64,000 nucleotides of DNA from Blattamonas nauphoetae (taxonomy: Eukaryota > Preaxostyla > Oxymonadida): contig JARBJD010000312.1 of assembly GCA_033064195.1 (NCBI GenBank), positions 20,287 to 84,286 on the forward strand, read 5' to 3'. Numbering within the stretch: the stretch's first letter is position 1; each line of letters opens with the position of its first letter. The position numbers were made by a program, and so were the translations under genes. The notes beneath the pieces were generated by a model. It was not told the DNA's origin, made no database searches, and was given only the letters and a program-made list of their open reading frames with translations. This document shows positions 43,200 through 52,776 of this stretch, piece by piece.

Positions 43200-43410
43200 A
43201 TGTTATTTTTGAAAATTTTCAAAAATGCAAAAACCTTGATTTTGGCGGAAGCTGGTGTATTTTTTCAAGGTTCCGAAGGTTGCGACCCTTCTCATCGGTC
43301 CCTTTTAGACCGGCATCGGAACTCATTTTTATCGGTTTGAGTTCCGGAGACGTACGTTGGTCTTGCCAAGGGCCTAGACCATGCCAAAGGGCAGTGATAT
43401 GTGAAATTAA
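43200..43410. other. Structured non-coding stretch
   Basis: Contains self-complementary blocks (for example GGTTCCGAAGG and GACCGGCATCGGAACTC) and no open frame of note. It may belong to the tRNA-like repeat that follows. Confidence 0.25.
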
Positions 43411-43500
43411 ATGCTTCCGCCAGGAATTGAACCTAGGACCTTCAGCTTAGTAGTAGTAGTGCGTGCACTCACCATTACCACTAGACTATCCGGTCCTGAA
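43408..43500 (-). repeat. tRNA-like / SINE-like unit 1
   Basis: On the minus strand TAGTCTAGTGG fits a pol III A box and GGTTCAATTCC a B box about 50 bases later, with a T-arm-like CTAGG-loop-CCTGG. The flanking 5' and 3' arms do not pair as an acceptor stem, so a tRNA-derived repeat is more likely than a functional tRNA. Confidence 0.4.
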
Positions 43501-43593
43501 ATTATCCCGGAAAATCAGAAACTTTATACCCGAAAAAAAGACACTATAGCAGATTTAAAATTTGAAAACTTTGTCAATAAATTCAATATATAG

Positions 43594-43830
43594 CAAAATC
43601 GCTCCCGTGAAAAAGTCATGCTTTTTAACGAGGGTAACAAGTGGCCAAGAATTAAGATTTAGCAGATCGCTCCCGTGAAAAAGGCATGCTTTTAATCGGG
43701 GGTAAAAAGTTAAAAAGGAAAATCTAACATATTTTGAAAAAATCGCTGACGAGAAAAAGTCGTGCTTTTTAACGAGGGTAAAAAAGTCGTTCCTGTGATA
43801 AAGTCATGCTTTTTAAGGAGGGTAGATAGG
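43594..43830 (+). repeat. Four spaced hairpin repeats
   Basis: Four diverged copies of CTCCCGTGAAAAAGTCATGC followed by TTTTTAACGAGGGT begin at about 43600, 43672, 43744 and 43790. Each can fold with AAAAAG pairing to CTTTTT around a short loop, extended by CCCGT/ACGAGGG. Spacing is 45-75 bases. No coding potential. Confidence 0.55.
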
Positions 43831-43904
43831 TAGACGATAAAAGGAATATATAGCAGATCTGAACATTCGAGATATAAAGCACAGGTCGAAACTAACATTT
43901 TCAG

Positions 43905-43980
43905 GAGCTAGTAGCTCAGTGGGTATGTTCCAGTGTCCACCCGTTTCTAGGGGGTGGTTCGATTCAGGCGAGGGGCAATC
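43905..43980 (+). repeat. tRNA-like / SINE-like unit 2
   Basis: TAGCTCAGTGGGTA (A box, D-arm-like) and GGTTCGATTCA (B-box-like) are about 35 bases apart. No matching acceptor arms were found. Likely tRNA-derived. Confidence 0.4.
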
Positions 43981-43984
43981 TTAA

Positions 43985-44180
43985 TTTCAAAAAAAAATGA
44001 AAAAGTTTCAAAATGCCAAAACAATTTCAAAAATTTAAAAAAAATTCAAAAATTCAAAAAAAATTTCAAAAAAAAAATACTTAGGAAAATTTCAAAAATT
44101 TCAAAAATTCAAAAATTCAAAAATTCAAAAAATTCAAAAATTCAAAAAATTCAAAAATTCAAAAATTCAAAATTTCCAAA
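43985..44180 (+). repeat. AAAATTC-type simple repeat
   Basis: Long run of (A)nTTTC/ATTC units such as AAAAATTCAAAAATTC. Microsatellite; frames through it are not genes. Confidence 0.8.
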
Positions 44181-44195
44181 AAAGTTGAAGTATGA

Positions 44196-44472
44196 AACCT
44201 CGACGTAATTTCCCTTGATACTCAGGCAAAATGGTGCCCTCGTGGCTAATGCGTAGAACGAATTGAAGGTTGGATTGGAGCGGGACGAGCTGGGAGGCTG
44301 TCCCCGGGGGTTCACTGTGGGCATCACTTGAATGTGACCGTAAATCATGCCCCCCCAATACCTTAGCCCTTCAAGGAATTCGCCAGCAGTAGTCATTGAG
44401 TAGGATCATGATAGAGTGATCCCCAAAGGAGTATCGGGTTGTCCTACGGTACAATCATACAAAAACTTGATA
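44196..44472 (-). repeat. 280-bp repeat, copy 1
   Basis: First of three similar copies in the same orientation (others at 44536-44818 and 45461-45740). On the minus strand all share a short conserved coding-like stretch around LQFVLRISHEGTILPE. No terminal repeats or poly-A are obvious. Confidence 0.65.
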
Positions 44473-44535
44473 AAGGAAATGATGAACGATGAAGGCTTGA
44501 ATGATTGAATGATTGAATTTCAAGTTGAAAAATGA

Positions 44536-44818
44536 TACCTCGACGTAATTTCCCTTGATGCTCAGGCAAAATGGTGCCCTCGTGACTAATGCGTAGAACG
44601 AATTGAAGGTTGAATTGGAGACGGTGGATTTCTAGGAATCCGCCCCGGGGTTCATGTTGGCTTCAGATTCTCGACAGAGAGTTTGACCGTAAATCATGCC
44701 CACCCAAGACTTAACCCTTCAAGGAATTCGCCAGCAGTAGTCATTGAGTAGGATCACGATAGAATGATCCCCAAAGGAGTATCGGGTTGTCTCATGGTAC
44801 AATCATACAAACTTGAAA
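44536..44818 (-). repeat. 280-bp repeat, copy 2
   Basis: Matches copy 1 from CCTCGACGTAATTTCCC to GTACAATCATACAAA, with a variable block in the middle after CCCCGGGG. Confidence 0.65.
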
Positions 44819-45023
44819 AATTGAATGATGAATGATTGAATGATTGAAAAAATGAATGAATAATGAAGCCGAAAGTAGGCACTGCAAAGAAGAAAGAAAC
44901 AAAAAAATGAAAGAAGCAAGATGAAAGCTAGCACAACAAGGAACAAGAAATAAAAAGTTCCAACACCTCACTTCACATTTCATTTATGTTTTTTATTTTT
45001 TTTGATTTTTTAATTTGTATTAA

Positions 45024-45377
45024 ATGACAACAATGAATACTACATATGTCTCGCTAAAGACTTCGAACCCTCCAAAGGGGAGCGAAAAACGTCGAACAGA
45101 TGCCAAGCAAGCTTTGATTCAGTCAATGAAAGAAGAGAACTGTGAACTTGTCTCCGAGTATGTGAGACATAATATCCCAGTCATCTATGTTCATGAAGGT
45201 GTTGAGTGGAGGATAAAACCAAAGTTGTGGAATCAAGGAAACAGACCACACATGTCACAACGTCGACACTACACTCAATCGTTTGTGGAAAATGAACTGA
45301 GGAAGTACAACTGTGAGCTCGTTGGTGAGTACAAGCAGGTGCTGACTCCATCAGAGAAGAATTTGGGGTGTTTCTGA
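45024..45377 (+). CDS. Two-module repeat protein of P2, probably truncated
   Basis: 117 aa. Close relative of the P1 border protein: ENCELVSEYVRHNIPV, HEGVEWRIKPKLWNQGNRPH and SFVENELRKYNCELVGEYKQVL are conserved. It then diverges to a short SEKNLGCF end where the P1 protein continues for about 30 residues, so it is likely cut at the 3' side by the adjacent repeat. Start box TTTTTTATTTTTTTTGATTTTTTAATTTG. Function unknown. Confidence 0.6.
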   Translation: MTTMNTTYVSLKTSNPPKGSEKRRTDAKQALIQSMKEENCELVSEYVRHNIPVIYVHEGVEWRIKPKLWNQGNRPHMSQRRHYTQSFVENELRKYNCELVGEYKQVLTPSEKNLGCF

Positions 45378-45460
45378 TGTTCACACAATTAACGCTGATT
45401 TTTTTTTATTTGAATTTTTTATTTTGCATATGAAGAGTAGGTCCAGTTACTGCAAGTGTG

Positions 45461-45740
45461 AGACCTCGACGTAACGTTCCAAGATACTCAGGCAAAATGG
45501 TGCCCTCGTGACTGATGCGTAGAACGAATTGAAGGTTGGATTGGAGACGGATGATCGAAAGATTGTCCCCGGGGTTCATGTTGGCTTCAGATTCTTTACC
45601 AAGAATTTGACCGTAAATCATGCTCACCCAAGACTTATCCCTTCAAGGAATTCGCTATTCTCTGCGAGAGCGTAGCAGTCATTGAGAAGGATTGAGATAG
45701 ATCGTCCCCAAAGGGGTATCGGGGTGTCCATAGGAAACTT
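45461..45740 (-). repeat. 280-bp repeat, copy 3
   Basis: Most diverged of the three at its edges (ACGTTCCAAGATACTC), shares the core including GTGCCCTCGTGAC and ATCCCCAAAGG-like sequence. Lies directly between a truncated repeat-protein gene and the P2 fibre gene. Confidence 0.6.
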
Positions 45741-45794
45741 ACACGAACAGAAACAGGAACTACTCAACGGCTATTTTTGTCTTTTTTAATTTCA

Positions 45795-47335
45795 ATGAAA
45801 GAGCTAACAAAAATGAATCGACAAAAATACAATTCACAGATGATTGAGAAAATGATTGATCATAATCTTTCGACGATCACTGAGAATGCAGCAGTCATTC
45901 TCTCACTACAGACGGAATTAGAAACGAATCAGGAAGAAGTCGACACACTTAAGAAGACAACTGAAGCACAGCAGACAGCGATATCATCAATCCAAAACGT
46001 CGTTTCAACAAATGGATCAATCACTTGTTCCGCTGGTATTGCAACACCAACAATTGGAGGATTGATAAATGTTAATGGAGCGAAGTGGAATATCTCAGAA
46101 GGATCACTTCCGAAGTATCCTGGAACATATCCGGCTTCAACATTTAAGTCTGGTATTTCAATTTCGCAATCGATTGCAGAAACATCTGGAATTCAGTTCA
46201 ATGGTGATGGTATTATTATGTGGTCTCCCTGTGACACACCAGCATTGTATTATAGATGTTTCAATAAACCGAACTTTTCATAAATCCGTAACATGGGGCT
46301 TGAAAAATATATATTGGTCAAACTAAGAACAATAAAATTTGGTTCCGCGCCGAAACCCCTGTGTCGGGAGAAAACCTCAAAATACCCCCTTTTGCCCGAT
46401 AAATAAAATTGTTTCGGCAATATCTCAACAACCAGTGAACCGAGTTTGATGAAATTTTTCACAAAAACGTTTTTTTGGCGAAATGAACATTTTGAAAAAA
46501 ATAGGGAGAAAAAATTCTGGATATTTGGGATAATGGAAAAAAACCCAAATTTTTCTCGACAAAAAATCCTTTGAAAAAAAATCGGTTTATTTTTTGAGCA
46601 GCTTTTGTCGAGATCTTTACGATCACAATGCATTTTATTTGACTCAAAACGGATGGCTGGTTGTGGAGAAATGAGGGCAAAAAGTTGAGAAAAATATGTG
46701 GATGCCTAAAGGAAACAGTATTTTGAGGTTTTCTCCCGACACAGGGGTTTCGGCACGGAACCAAATTTTATTTTTCTTAGTTTGACCAATGTCTATTTTT
46801 CAAGCCCCATGTTACGGGTTTTTGAATATGTACGGGTTATTGACACTACTATTACTACGATGAGGATACTGGTTCAGGAGTGTTTTCAATATCATCAACT
46901 GGAAGTTTTTCTCAGCTTTCAGACAGAAGAGTCAAAAGGAATATTGTTCCATACCCTAATGTTCTTGAACAATTGAATAAAGTCGAAATTGTGCAGTATC
47001 AGTTCAACACATTCGACTCGAAGATCAGCAAAGTCACAAAGCAAATAGAGAATGAGACAGATGAAGAACACTTGAAGAATTGCAAAGAGAAATGTGAATG
47101 CTTGAAGAAGGAAAGTGAGAAGAAACACATTGGTGTGATTGCACAACAGATCCAAGAGATATTCCCTGAAGTTGTGAATGATTCCAATCCAGATTGTCTT
47201 CAAGTTGATTATGCAGAACTCTCTTGCTTCTGTATCAAAGCCATTCAGGAATTGTGCTCTATTGTCGGACAACAACAGACACTCATCAATGAACTGATCC
47301 AAAAATATAATACACTGATTAGTATTCCAACATGA
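45795..47335 (+). pseudogene. P2 fibre gene with S74 domain, split by D
   Basis: The first part (45795-46252) encodes the N-terminal coil and the Gly/Ser-rich shaft; the second (46855-47335) encodes the rest of the shaft, the SDRRVKRNI cleavage-site region and the S74 chaperone (HIGVIAQQIQEIFPEVV). The P2 coil is longer than in P1 (SLQTELETNQEEVDTLKK present here). The 597-bp foldback element D interrupts the shaft after ALYY. Unless D is spliced out, no full product forms. The leader TCTTTTTTAATTTCA precedes the start. Confidence 0.8.
46253..46849. mobile_element. Foldback/MITE-like element D in the fibre gene
   Basis: Inverted ends extend more than 120 bp: both contain CCGTAACATGGGGCTTGAAA, then TTGGTCAAACTAAGAA and AAAACCTCAAAATAC (right side reverse-complemented). 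The direct repeat TATTA flanks it (46248-46252 and 46850-46854). No coding capacity. P1 gives the uninterrupted site. Confidence 0.8.
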
Positions 47336-47729
47336 GATCAACCAGAAATTCATAGTACTCTTTTATTCTTTTTCCATTGATTGTCTCTGATGTTTCCATC
47401 TCGATTGACTCACCAGAACTGTCTTTGAACCAGATCTTCACAATAGATTGTCGAGTAGTTAATTCCCACTTCTTTCGCTTCGCAATCTGTTCATTGCAGA
47501 AAGCAACAAACGAGTCATTGAATGCATCAGTCTGGATCCAATCACCATGGATTGTGATGTGCTGAGGAATATCTTTTGAAATGACAGTTGTACCACTACC
47601 AATTTCTTCCTTCACATGAATGAGTTTGCAGTCGAGGAAGTAGATGTATTTTTGTTTTCTAGAATTGGTAAAATCAGGAGGGAGTTGAGCAGTGTGAGAA
47701 TTTTGAATTGAGAAGTATCGCTTCACCAT
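47319..47729 (-). CDS. P2 copy of the 136-aa conserved protein
   Basis: Begins MVKRYFSIQNSHTAQLPP and matches the P1 protein at 12810-13220 along its length (differences cluster near EEIGSGTTV). Retained in both Polintons with the same convergent overlap with the fibre gene, so probably functional. Ends in TAA where P1 has TGA. No domain recognised. Confidence 0.75.
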   Translation of the reverse strand: MVKRYFSIQNSHTAQLPPDFTNSRKQKYIYFLDCKLIHVKEEIGSGTTVISKDIPQHITIHGDWIQTDAFNDSFVAFCNEQIAKRKKWELTTRQSIVKIWFKDSSGESIEMETSETINGKRIKEYYEFLVDLMLEY

Positions 47730-47798
47730 TTGTGTTTTCTACAAAAATAAAATATTCAATTTAGTCTTATGACTCTGTTATTCTAGAAATGCGAAGCA

Positions 47799-49487
47799 TT
47801 AATATCCTCTCTTCACTTCTTCATAGGCTTCTTGGAGTCGACGATCAATGACATATCGCACTCGTGGTTGTCCATTCTCAATCCAGAACAGCCAATATGT
47901 AGCTTGATGTAATGCCAAAATGGGTGGAGGAGGACCTTCTGGAGTTGATGTGAAATATGGATCAAGTTCTCCCTGATTGATTGGTGATCCTCTGTAGACG
48001 ATATTCACTGATTCTGCTGTTGAGATACCTTCTTCACCACCAGCGATTTCACTTCGATCTGTTGGAACCATGAATGTGAATGAAGTTGCATCCGTTACTG
48101 CTCTAGTTCTCTTAAACGACCCTCCATTGTGGCTAGCAATACGTGACATACAAATTGAATTTTCAAACTCTTCCGTTGCGGAACAACCAATGAAGTCACC
48201 ATTCACCATCATCATTTGATAGAACTCAGGTGATATCGTTGACATTGGGAAATTGGGAAAGTTGGATCCAAGCATTTCGAATAAGCCAACATAATGAGGA
48301 TTTCTGAAGACTGTACATTCATTTGGTCTTTCTGGGAATAAGCACATTAGATTCATAAGATTGTTGAGTTTGATGCTGATGTTTGATCTCACTCCCATTG
48401 CAGTCGCTTGTGATTGAAATGACTGTGTGTCAATTCTTTCTGCTTTCAGGACATAAACAGTTTTGGAATATGTGTTGAAGAGGGATTGTTTCGTTGCATC
48501 AGTGATTTGATATCCGTAGCAAACTGATGTGACTTTATCCACTGATGAAGACCAGACAGTTGAAGTGGATACCTTCGTTCTAACCTCATTAACAGTTGTG
48601 GCTGTATGATGAGCAGTTTGATCGTATTGAATCACTGGATTTCCAATTTGGGTAAATTCTTGTGTCAGAGTGGAGTATTCATTCTCACCCAGTTGATGCA
48701 TTCCATCTTGATCAACTATAGTAGTAATATTTTTGTCTGGAAATAGATCTCTGACCACCTCAAGTGTTTTTCTAACAACAGTTGAAACTCGAACGGGACA
48801 ATACACAAGTGAATCTGTTGTCAAGTGAAATCTCAAACGTAAATTGCCAAAGATGGAATTAGGATACTGATCAAAGGTACTCAATGGGAGGAGGTTCACA
48901 AATGGAATAACCAGTGGAATTGTCGCGGTGAAAGGTGCTTTGTTTCCATTGAGTGTTGGAACAAAATTGAATCCACACACGCTTGGATCCATTCTCTGAA
49001 CATTTTCAAAAAGACTGTAGCAATGCTTCATGTTGTTTTTCTCTTCAAAAGACTTGAAAGTGTGATACAGAAATGATTCGTGAACATGATTATTCTGTAG
49101 TGAATTGTCAATGATGTTTCCTTTACTGTCGACGAGTCTCATGTCTCGAATTGCATCTGATGATGATTTATATCCGTAGAACATTCCATATTGTCCAATC
49201 ATCCCAAATTTAGCTCCATCGAATGGCTGGTAAAAAGGAACAGTAACAGTTAGATCGATACGCAAATGACTCTTCGCAAACTCAGTCACATCATGACCGT
49301 CATAGCACAGTGGAACTTCAATCTCGTCTCCAATTCTGCATGGCATAGGAGGGTTTGTTGGATGCACTTCTTGGATGGAGTAGATGTGAGGTTCTGAATC
49401 CCACTGTTTTGGCAAGTATGATTGCACTTCGATTTGTTCAATTAATGTCGATGTTGGTTTGGATTGATTTGATCTGATACTTCTCAT
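47799..49487 (-). CDS. P2 capsid-type protein 1
   Basis: 562 aa, orthologous to 13165-14940. The N-terminal 60 residues and the C-terminal 150 are nearly identical to P1, while several internal loops (for example after VTVPFYQPF, and PTLNGNKAPF) differ, as expected of capsid loops exposed to selection. Ends EEVKRGY then TAA, the likely authentic end of this protein. T-rich start box present. Confidence 0.65.
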   Translation of the reverse strand: MRSIRSNQSKPTSTLIEQIEVQSYLPKQWDSEPHIYSIQEVHPTNPPMPCRIGDEIEVPLCYDGHDVTEFAKSHLRIDLTVTVPFYQPFDGAKFGMIGQYGMFYGYKSSSDAIRDMRLVDSKGNIIDNSLQNNHVHESFLYHTFKSFEEKNNMKHCYSLFENVQRMDPSVCGFNFVPTLNGNKAPFTATIPLVIPFVNLLPLSTFDQYPNSIFGNLRLRFHLTTDSLVYCPVRVSTVVRKTLEVVRDLFPDKNITTIVDQDGMHQLGENEYSTLTQEFTQIGNPVIQYDQTAHHTATTVNEVRTKVSTSTVWSSSVDKVTSVCYGYQITDATKQSLFNTYSKTVYVLKAERIDTQSFQSQATAMGVRSNISIKLNNLMNLMCLFPERPNECTVFRNPHYVGLFEMLGSNFPNFPMSTISPEFYQMMMVNGDFIGCSATEEFENSICMSRIASHNGGSFKRTRAVTDATSFTFMVPTDRSEIAGGEEGISTAESVNIVYRGSPINQGELDPYFTSTPEGPPPPILALHQATYWLFWIENGQPRVRYVIDRRLQEAYEEVKRGY

Positions 49488-49572
49488 TTATAGAAAAATA
49501 AAAAAATACAATATCAATAATTTCTTTTACTGTTTTGTCTCGCCAGAGGCTTCGAACTCCCGATGAGAGTCT

Positions 49573-51435
49573 CTACATGATTCCTAAATCTTTGTGCAAC
49601 GCCTTCAGTGTATGATTAGGATAGTATTCAACTTTTGGTTCGCCATTGCTATATCGTAGTACCCACCATGTGGTTGCAGTTGTGGCTAATATTGGTGCTG
49701 GAGGATGAGTAAATGTTGCCATATCCCCGCCACTTTGACTCGGATTGTAGACATTGTAGTATGTGTCAAGATTACCTTGATAAATTGGATGTGATCTCAA
49801 AGTGACTGCAGCATTCACACCTCTGGAACTGATCGAATCATTGCAGTTTGTTGGACATCCACTTCTCTGAGTAGGAAAGCACAGAAGGAAGTCAGTATTG
49901 TCATGAACTGGACGAACTCGTGTCATTGTTTCATTGGGATATGTTCCGTCACCAGTGAGTTTCTCTTCAACGAGAGAATCCGTCAGTGATCGCTCCAAAT
50001 CATCAGGAACAGCGAGGTACGAATCGAGATTGAGAGTTGATAATGCGAACTGATAGAAGCGAGCTCCAATAGTTGTAGTCGGTTGTTCTGGATAATACCT
50101 GTTTTGCATAGTCACTTGGATGTTCTTCTGCATTGGATTGTGGAAGCAAGTGACTTCATTGTCGTAATGACGGAAGAGAAGCATAATATCCTTTGCATTC
50201 ACAACAACCATTTGCTGAGTACAATCAATTCCTGTTGCCGTTGGTGTCTTCTGAAATGGATAGAATGAGATCTTCTCAGCTGGAATTGTTCCAGGACGAT
50301 TCTGATACATCTCTATGAGTTTCTTTATCGCACCATCTTTCATTTTGTATCCAACACTCATGCAATACACATCATCAATCCGATAGTTTGTGACGTTCAA
50401 TGAGATGTACTGATCCACAAATTCTGGTTCTGTTGTCACGACATTGGCTGTTGAACAAACAATGTCCTTTGTAACTGTTGGTTGCTGAAATGATTGACCT
50501 ATTTGAACGAAGTTCTTTGTGCATGAGGTTACGAGATTGGTTCGGAAATAAGGACGATGTTGGATGCAATTGAGAATTGATGCTTTAATCGTTGGTGCTG
50601 CTGCTGTTCCAGTTACGAGTGATGATAGTGTATCTTTCAAAGTGAGTTCAGGATTTACAGAACAACAAACAAACGCATCCTCATTCATGTGCACACTCAA
50701 TTTCAAATCACCAAAGAGACATTTTGGATAGTCAGTCATCCCTGAGAAAATCAGAAGATCTTCAAGATTGATTGACACGCGAATCGGTACATCGATAGTG
50801 TCTTGAAACACTCCTGTTCCAGACGTCGTAGTAAAATCCGAAAGTGGAATATAAACACCAGCAACCGATTCATCATGATTCCATGCATTCTGCCAAGGTG
50901 TGTGACAATGTTTTCGATTCTCCAATTGACTCTTCGGTTTGATCATATTGTAGATGTGAGACTCCATTGAGACATCATTGTTTGTTGTGCTAATGATTCT
51001 CTGATTGTTGTGAAGAACAGTAAGGTCACGAAAGATTGATGCAGAATGCTTGAGTCCAACGAAGATGAAGATTCTCTCATTCATGAACGATCCAACCTTA
51101 CCAGCTGTAGTTTGCCAATTATTGAGTTTCAGTTTCGCCGTCATAGTGAACGTAATGAAGGAATCATCAATTTGACAAATGTCTTGATTACCAGTCAACG
51201 GAATGATTATCTCTTGTCCTGTGTAGAAGCGTGAATTCTCTGATGGTTTCAATTCCTGAATCGAAGTACTATGTGCTCCATCGTTTAGAAGGTAATTGAT
51301 GTGATGCTCAGACATTAGTTGCTGTTGTATTTGACCAATGTCATCTCTGGTATACTTGATTGATCCTGTGGTATTTCCAGTCAGTGATGATGCTCCTGTT
51401 CTTTTGTTTGTCAGATGTGTTAAATGTGAGTTCAT
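49573..51435 (-). CDS. P2 capsid-type protein 2
   Basis: 620 aa, orthologous to 14988-16856, sharing EIIIPLTGNQDICQIDDSF, NLEDLLIFSGMTDYP and the PPAPILATTATTWWVLRYS block. Ends DLGIM then TAG, two residues earlier than P1. No in-frame TGA occurs between that TAG and the next gene's start, so TAG must terminate here if the protein is to have a defined end. Start box TTTTTTTATTTTTGATAAA, identical to P1. Confidence 0.65.
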   Translation of the reverse strand: MNSHLTHLTNKRTGASSLTGNTTGSIKYTRDDIGQIQQQLMSEHHINYLLNDGAHSTSIQELKPSENSRFYTGQEIIIPLTGNQDICQIDDSFITFTMTAKLKLNNWQTTAGKVGSFMNERIFIFVGLKHSASIFRDLTVLHNNQRIISTTNNDVSMESHIYNMIKPKSQLENRKHCHTPWQNAWNHDESVAGVYIPLSDFTTTSGTGVFQDTIDVPIRVSINLEDLLIFSGMTDYPKCLFGDLKLSVHMNEDAFVCCSVNPELTLKDTLSSLVTGTAAAPTIKASILNCIQHRPYFRTNLVTSCTKNFVQIGQSFQQPTVTKDIVCSTANVVTTEPEFVDQYISLNVTNYRIDDVYCMSVGYKMKDGAIKKLIEMYQNRPGTIPAEKISFYPFQKTPTATGIDCTQQMVVVNAKDIMLLFRHYDNEVTCFHNPMQKNIQVTMQNRYYPEQPTTTIGARFYQFALSTLNLDSYLAVPDDLERSLTDSLVEEKLTGDGTYPNETMTRVRPVHDNTDFLLCFPTQRSGCPTNCNDSISSRGVNAAVTLRSHPIYQGNLDTYYNVYNPSQSGGDMATFTHPPAPILATTATTWWVLRYSNGEPKVEYYPNHTLKALHKDLGIM

Positions 51436-51463
51436 TTTATCAAAAATAAAAAAACAATATTGC

Positions 51464-51766
51464 TTATTTCTTTTTCAGTTTCTTCTTCTTTGTTTTCGGC
51501 TTCAGCTTTTCTTCTAGTCTCAGTATTTCCCCTCTGAGTTTGTTCGCAACTGCTGAGTTTCCTTCATTGATTGCTTGCTCATACTGTGCCATCTTTTCTG
51601 CATGGATTTGCTGATCCGACTTCACATCGGGAATCATTTCAACACCTGTCTGTGCAACCTTCGAAATCAGTGGTCCAACGTAGGGAATGAGATTCAGAAA
51701 TGGAGCTCCCACACGAAGAATTGTTTTTCCGACTCCTGCTAATTTTGATAACCAACCTGGTGCCAT
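51464..51766 (-). CDS. P2 small basic virion-type protein, MAPGW
   Basis: 100 aa, matching 16885-17187 (NLIPYVGPLISKVAQTGVEM; Lys-rich end KKKKLKKK). Same neighbours and orientation. A change of F to Y and a few conservative changes indicate purifying selection. Virion role inferred. Confidence 0.7.
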   Translation of the reverse strand: MAPGWLSKLAGVGKTILRVGAPFLNLIPYVGPLISKVAQTGVEMIPDVKSDQQIHAEKMAQYEQAINEGNSAVANKLRGEILRLEEKLKPKTKKKKLKKK

Positions 51767-51800
51767 TTATGTAACAATAAAAAACTAGAACATAAACAAA

Positions 51801-52115
51801 TTATAATCCTTTGAATTGAATTTTGGAATTTGACGATTGAGGAAGATCATCCTTGGAATAGCGTCCATTTCGAGGTGGTTCATAATCTATCATCTGTGGT
51901 TGTTGTGGTGCTCGATTGATTGCTTTGTTTTGCTGGTACACATCCATCATTCCGCCTAAGCCACTGAGAATTCCTCCTGCTGTTTGTCCAAACTTGTTGT
52001 TTGTCTGTGAGAGCAAGCCACCTCCAACCTGAAGCAGTGATGGAGCAAGCGGTTTGATGAATTGAAAGAACTGTTTGCCAATATTTTTGAGTTTGTTGAA
52101 ACTTCCTGGTGCCAT
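51801..52115 (-). CDS. P2 small Gly-rich virion-type protein, MAPGS
   Basis: 104 aa, matching 17225-17533 and ending IQFKGL then TAA. Gly-rich middle and polar tail retained. Here the T-rich box (TTTTTTATTTTTACATAA) abuts the start, the ancestral spacing compared with P1. Confidence 0.65.
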   Translation of the reverse strand: MAPGSFNKLKNIGKQFFQFIKPLAPSLLQVGGGLLSQTNNKFGQTAGGILSGLGGMMDVYQQNKAINRAPQQPQMIDYEPPRNGRYSKDDLPQSSNSKIQFKGL

Positions 52116-52151
52116 TTATGTAAAAATAAAAAATACAATTCATTAATTTTT

Positions 52152-52742
52152 CTAACGAGGAATTGCCTTTGTCAATGAAATTCCATAATTGAGTATAGTG
52201 TTGTATGCTTCGTTGAAGGCAATACTCATATCCTTTCCACCAACAAGGATCTTGAAAATTGTTCGAAAGATTGGTAGTTTATTCAGACATAGACACTTGT
52301 CAGACAAATCATCCAGTTCAATCACCACATCATTGATTCCAGTGAGTGTAGCAATCAGTGCACATAAATCACTTTGGTTTGTGATCAGTTTCTTCGATGG
52401 TTCAATGAGATTATTCAGTAGTTTCTTTTCACAAGCAAATGCATTCTTGTAAACAAGCAATAATTGATCTTTGAATGCTGCAATGTTGGATGTGTACTCA
52501 CGAAGTGGGATTGAACGACTTTGGATTGGTGCAGATGGGTAGATCTCAAGTGGTGGTGGATCATACGTTCCTGGAACATTGTCTAGTTCGACATTTGCGC
52601 ATTGTTCATTTCGATCTTCGAGTTTTGATCTTCCAGAAGTTGCTCCTTTGTTATCGATGATCACATTGTTGGTGATTGACGTTGGAACTGAAGAAGAACT
52701 TGTGTGTTTCGTAAATTGACAACTTAGAATTGGCTGCATCAC
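52152..52742 (-). CDS. P2 copy of the 197-aa conserved protein
   Basis: 196 aa. The first 28 and last 130 residues match P1 closely and the linker between (about residues 30-65) is rewritten, suggesting a disordered spacer between two conserved parts. Ends AIPR then TAG, as in P1. Function unknown. Confidence 0.65.
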   Translation of the reverse strand: MMQPILSCQFTKHTSSSSVPTSITNNVIIDNKGATSGRSKLEDRNEQCANVELDNVPGTYDPPPLEIYPSAPIQSRSIPLREYTSNIAAFKDQLLLVYKNAFACEKKLLNNLIEPSKKLITNQSDLCALIATLTGINDVVIELDDLSDKCLCLNKLPIFRTIFKILVGGKDMSIAFNEAYNTILNYGISLTKAIPR

Positions 52743-52776
52743 TTTCTATAAAAATAAAAAATATATATTTATGTTT

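Noticed and set aside
43408-43500. Functional tRNA gene
   Set aside because: A and B boxes fit, but no acceptor stem pairing could be drawn and the anticodon arm is unclear.
44032-44208. Lys/Phe/Asn-rich frame
   Set aside because: Translation of an AAAATTC simple repeat.
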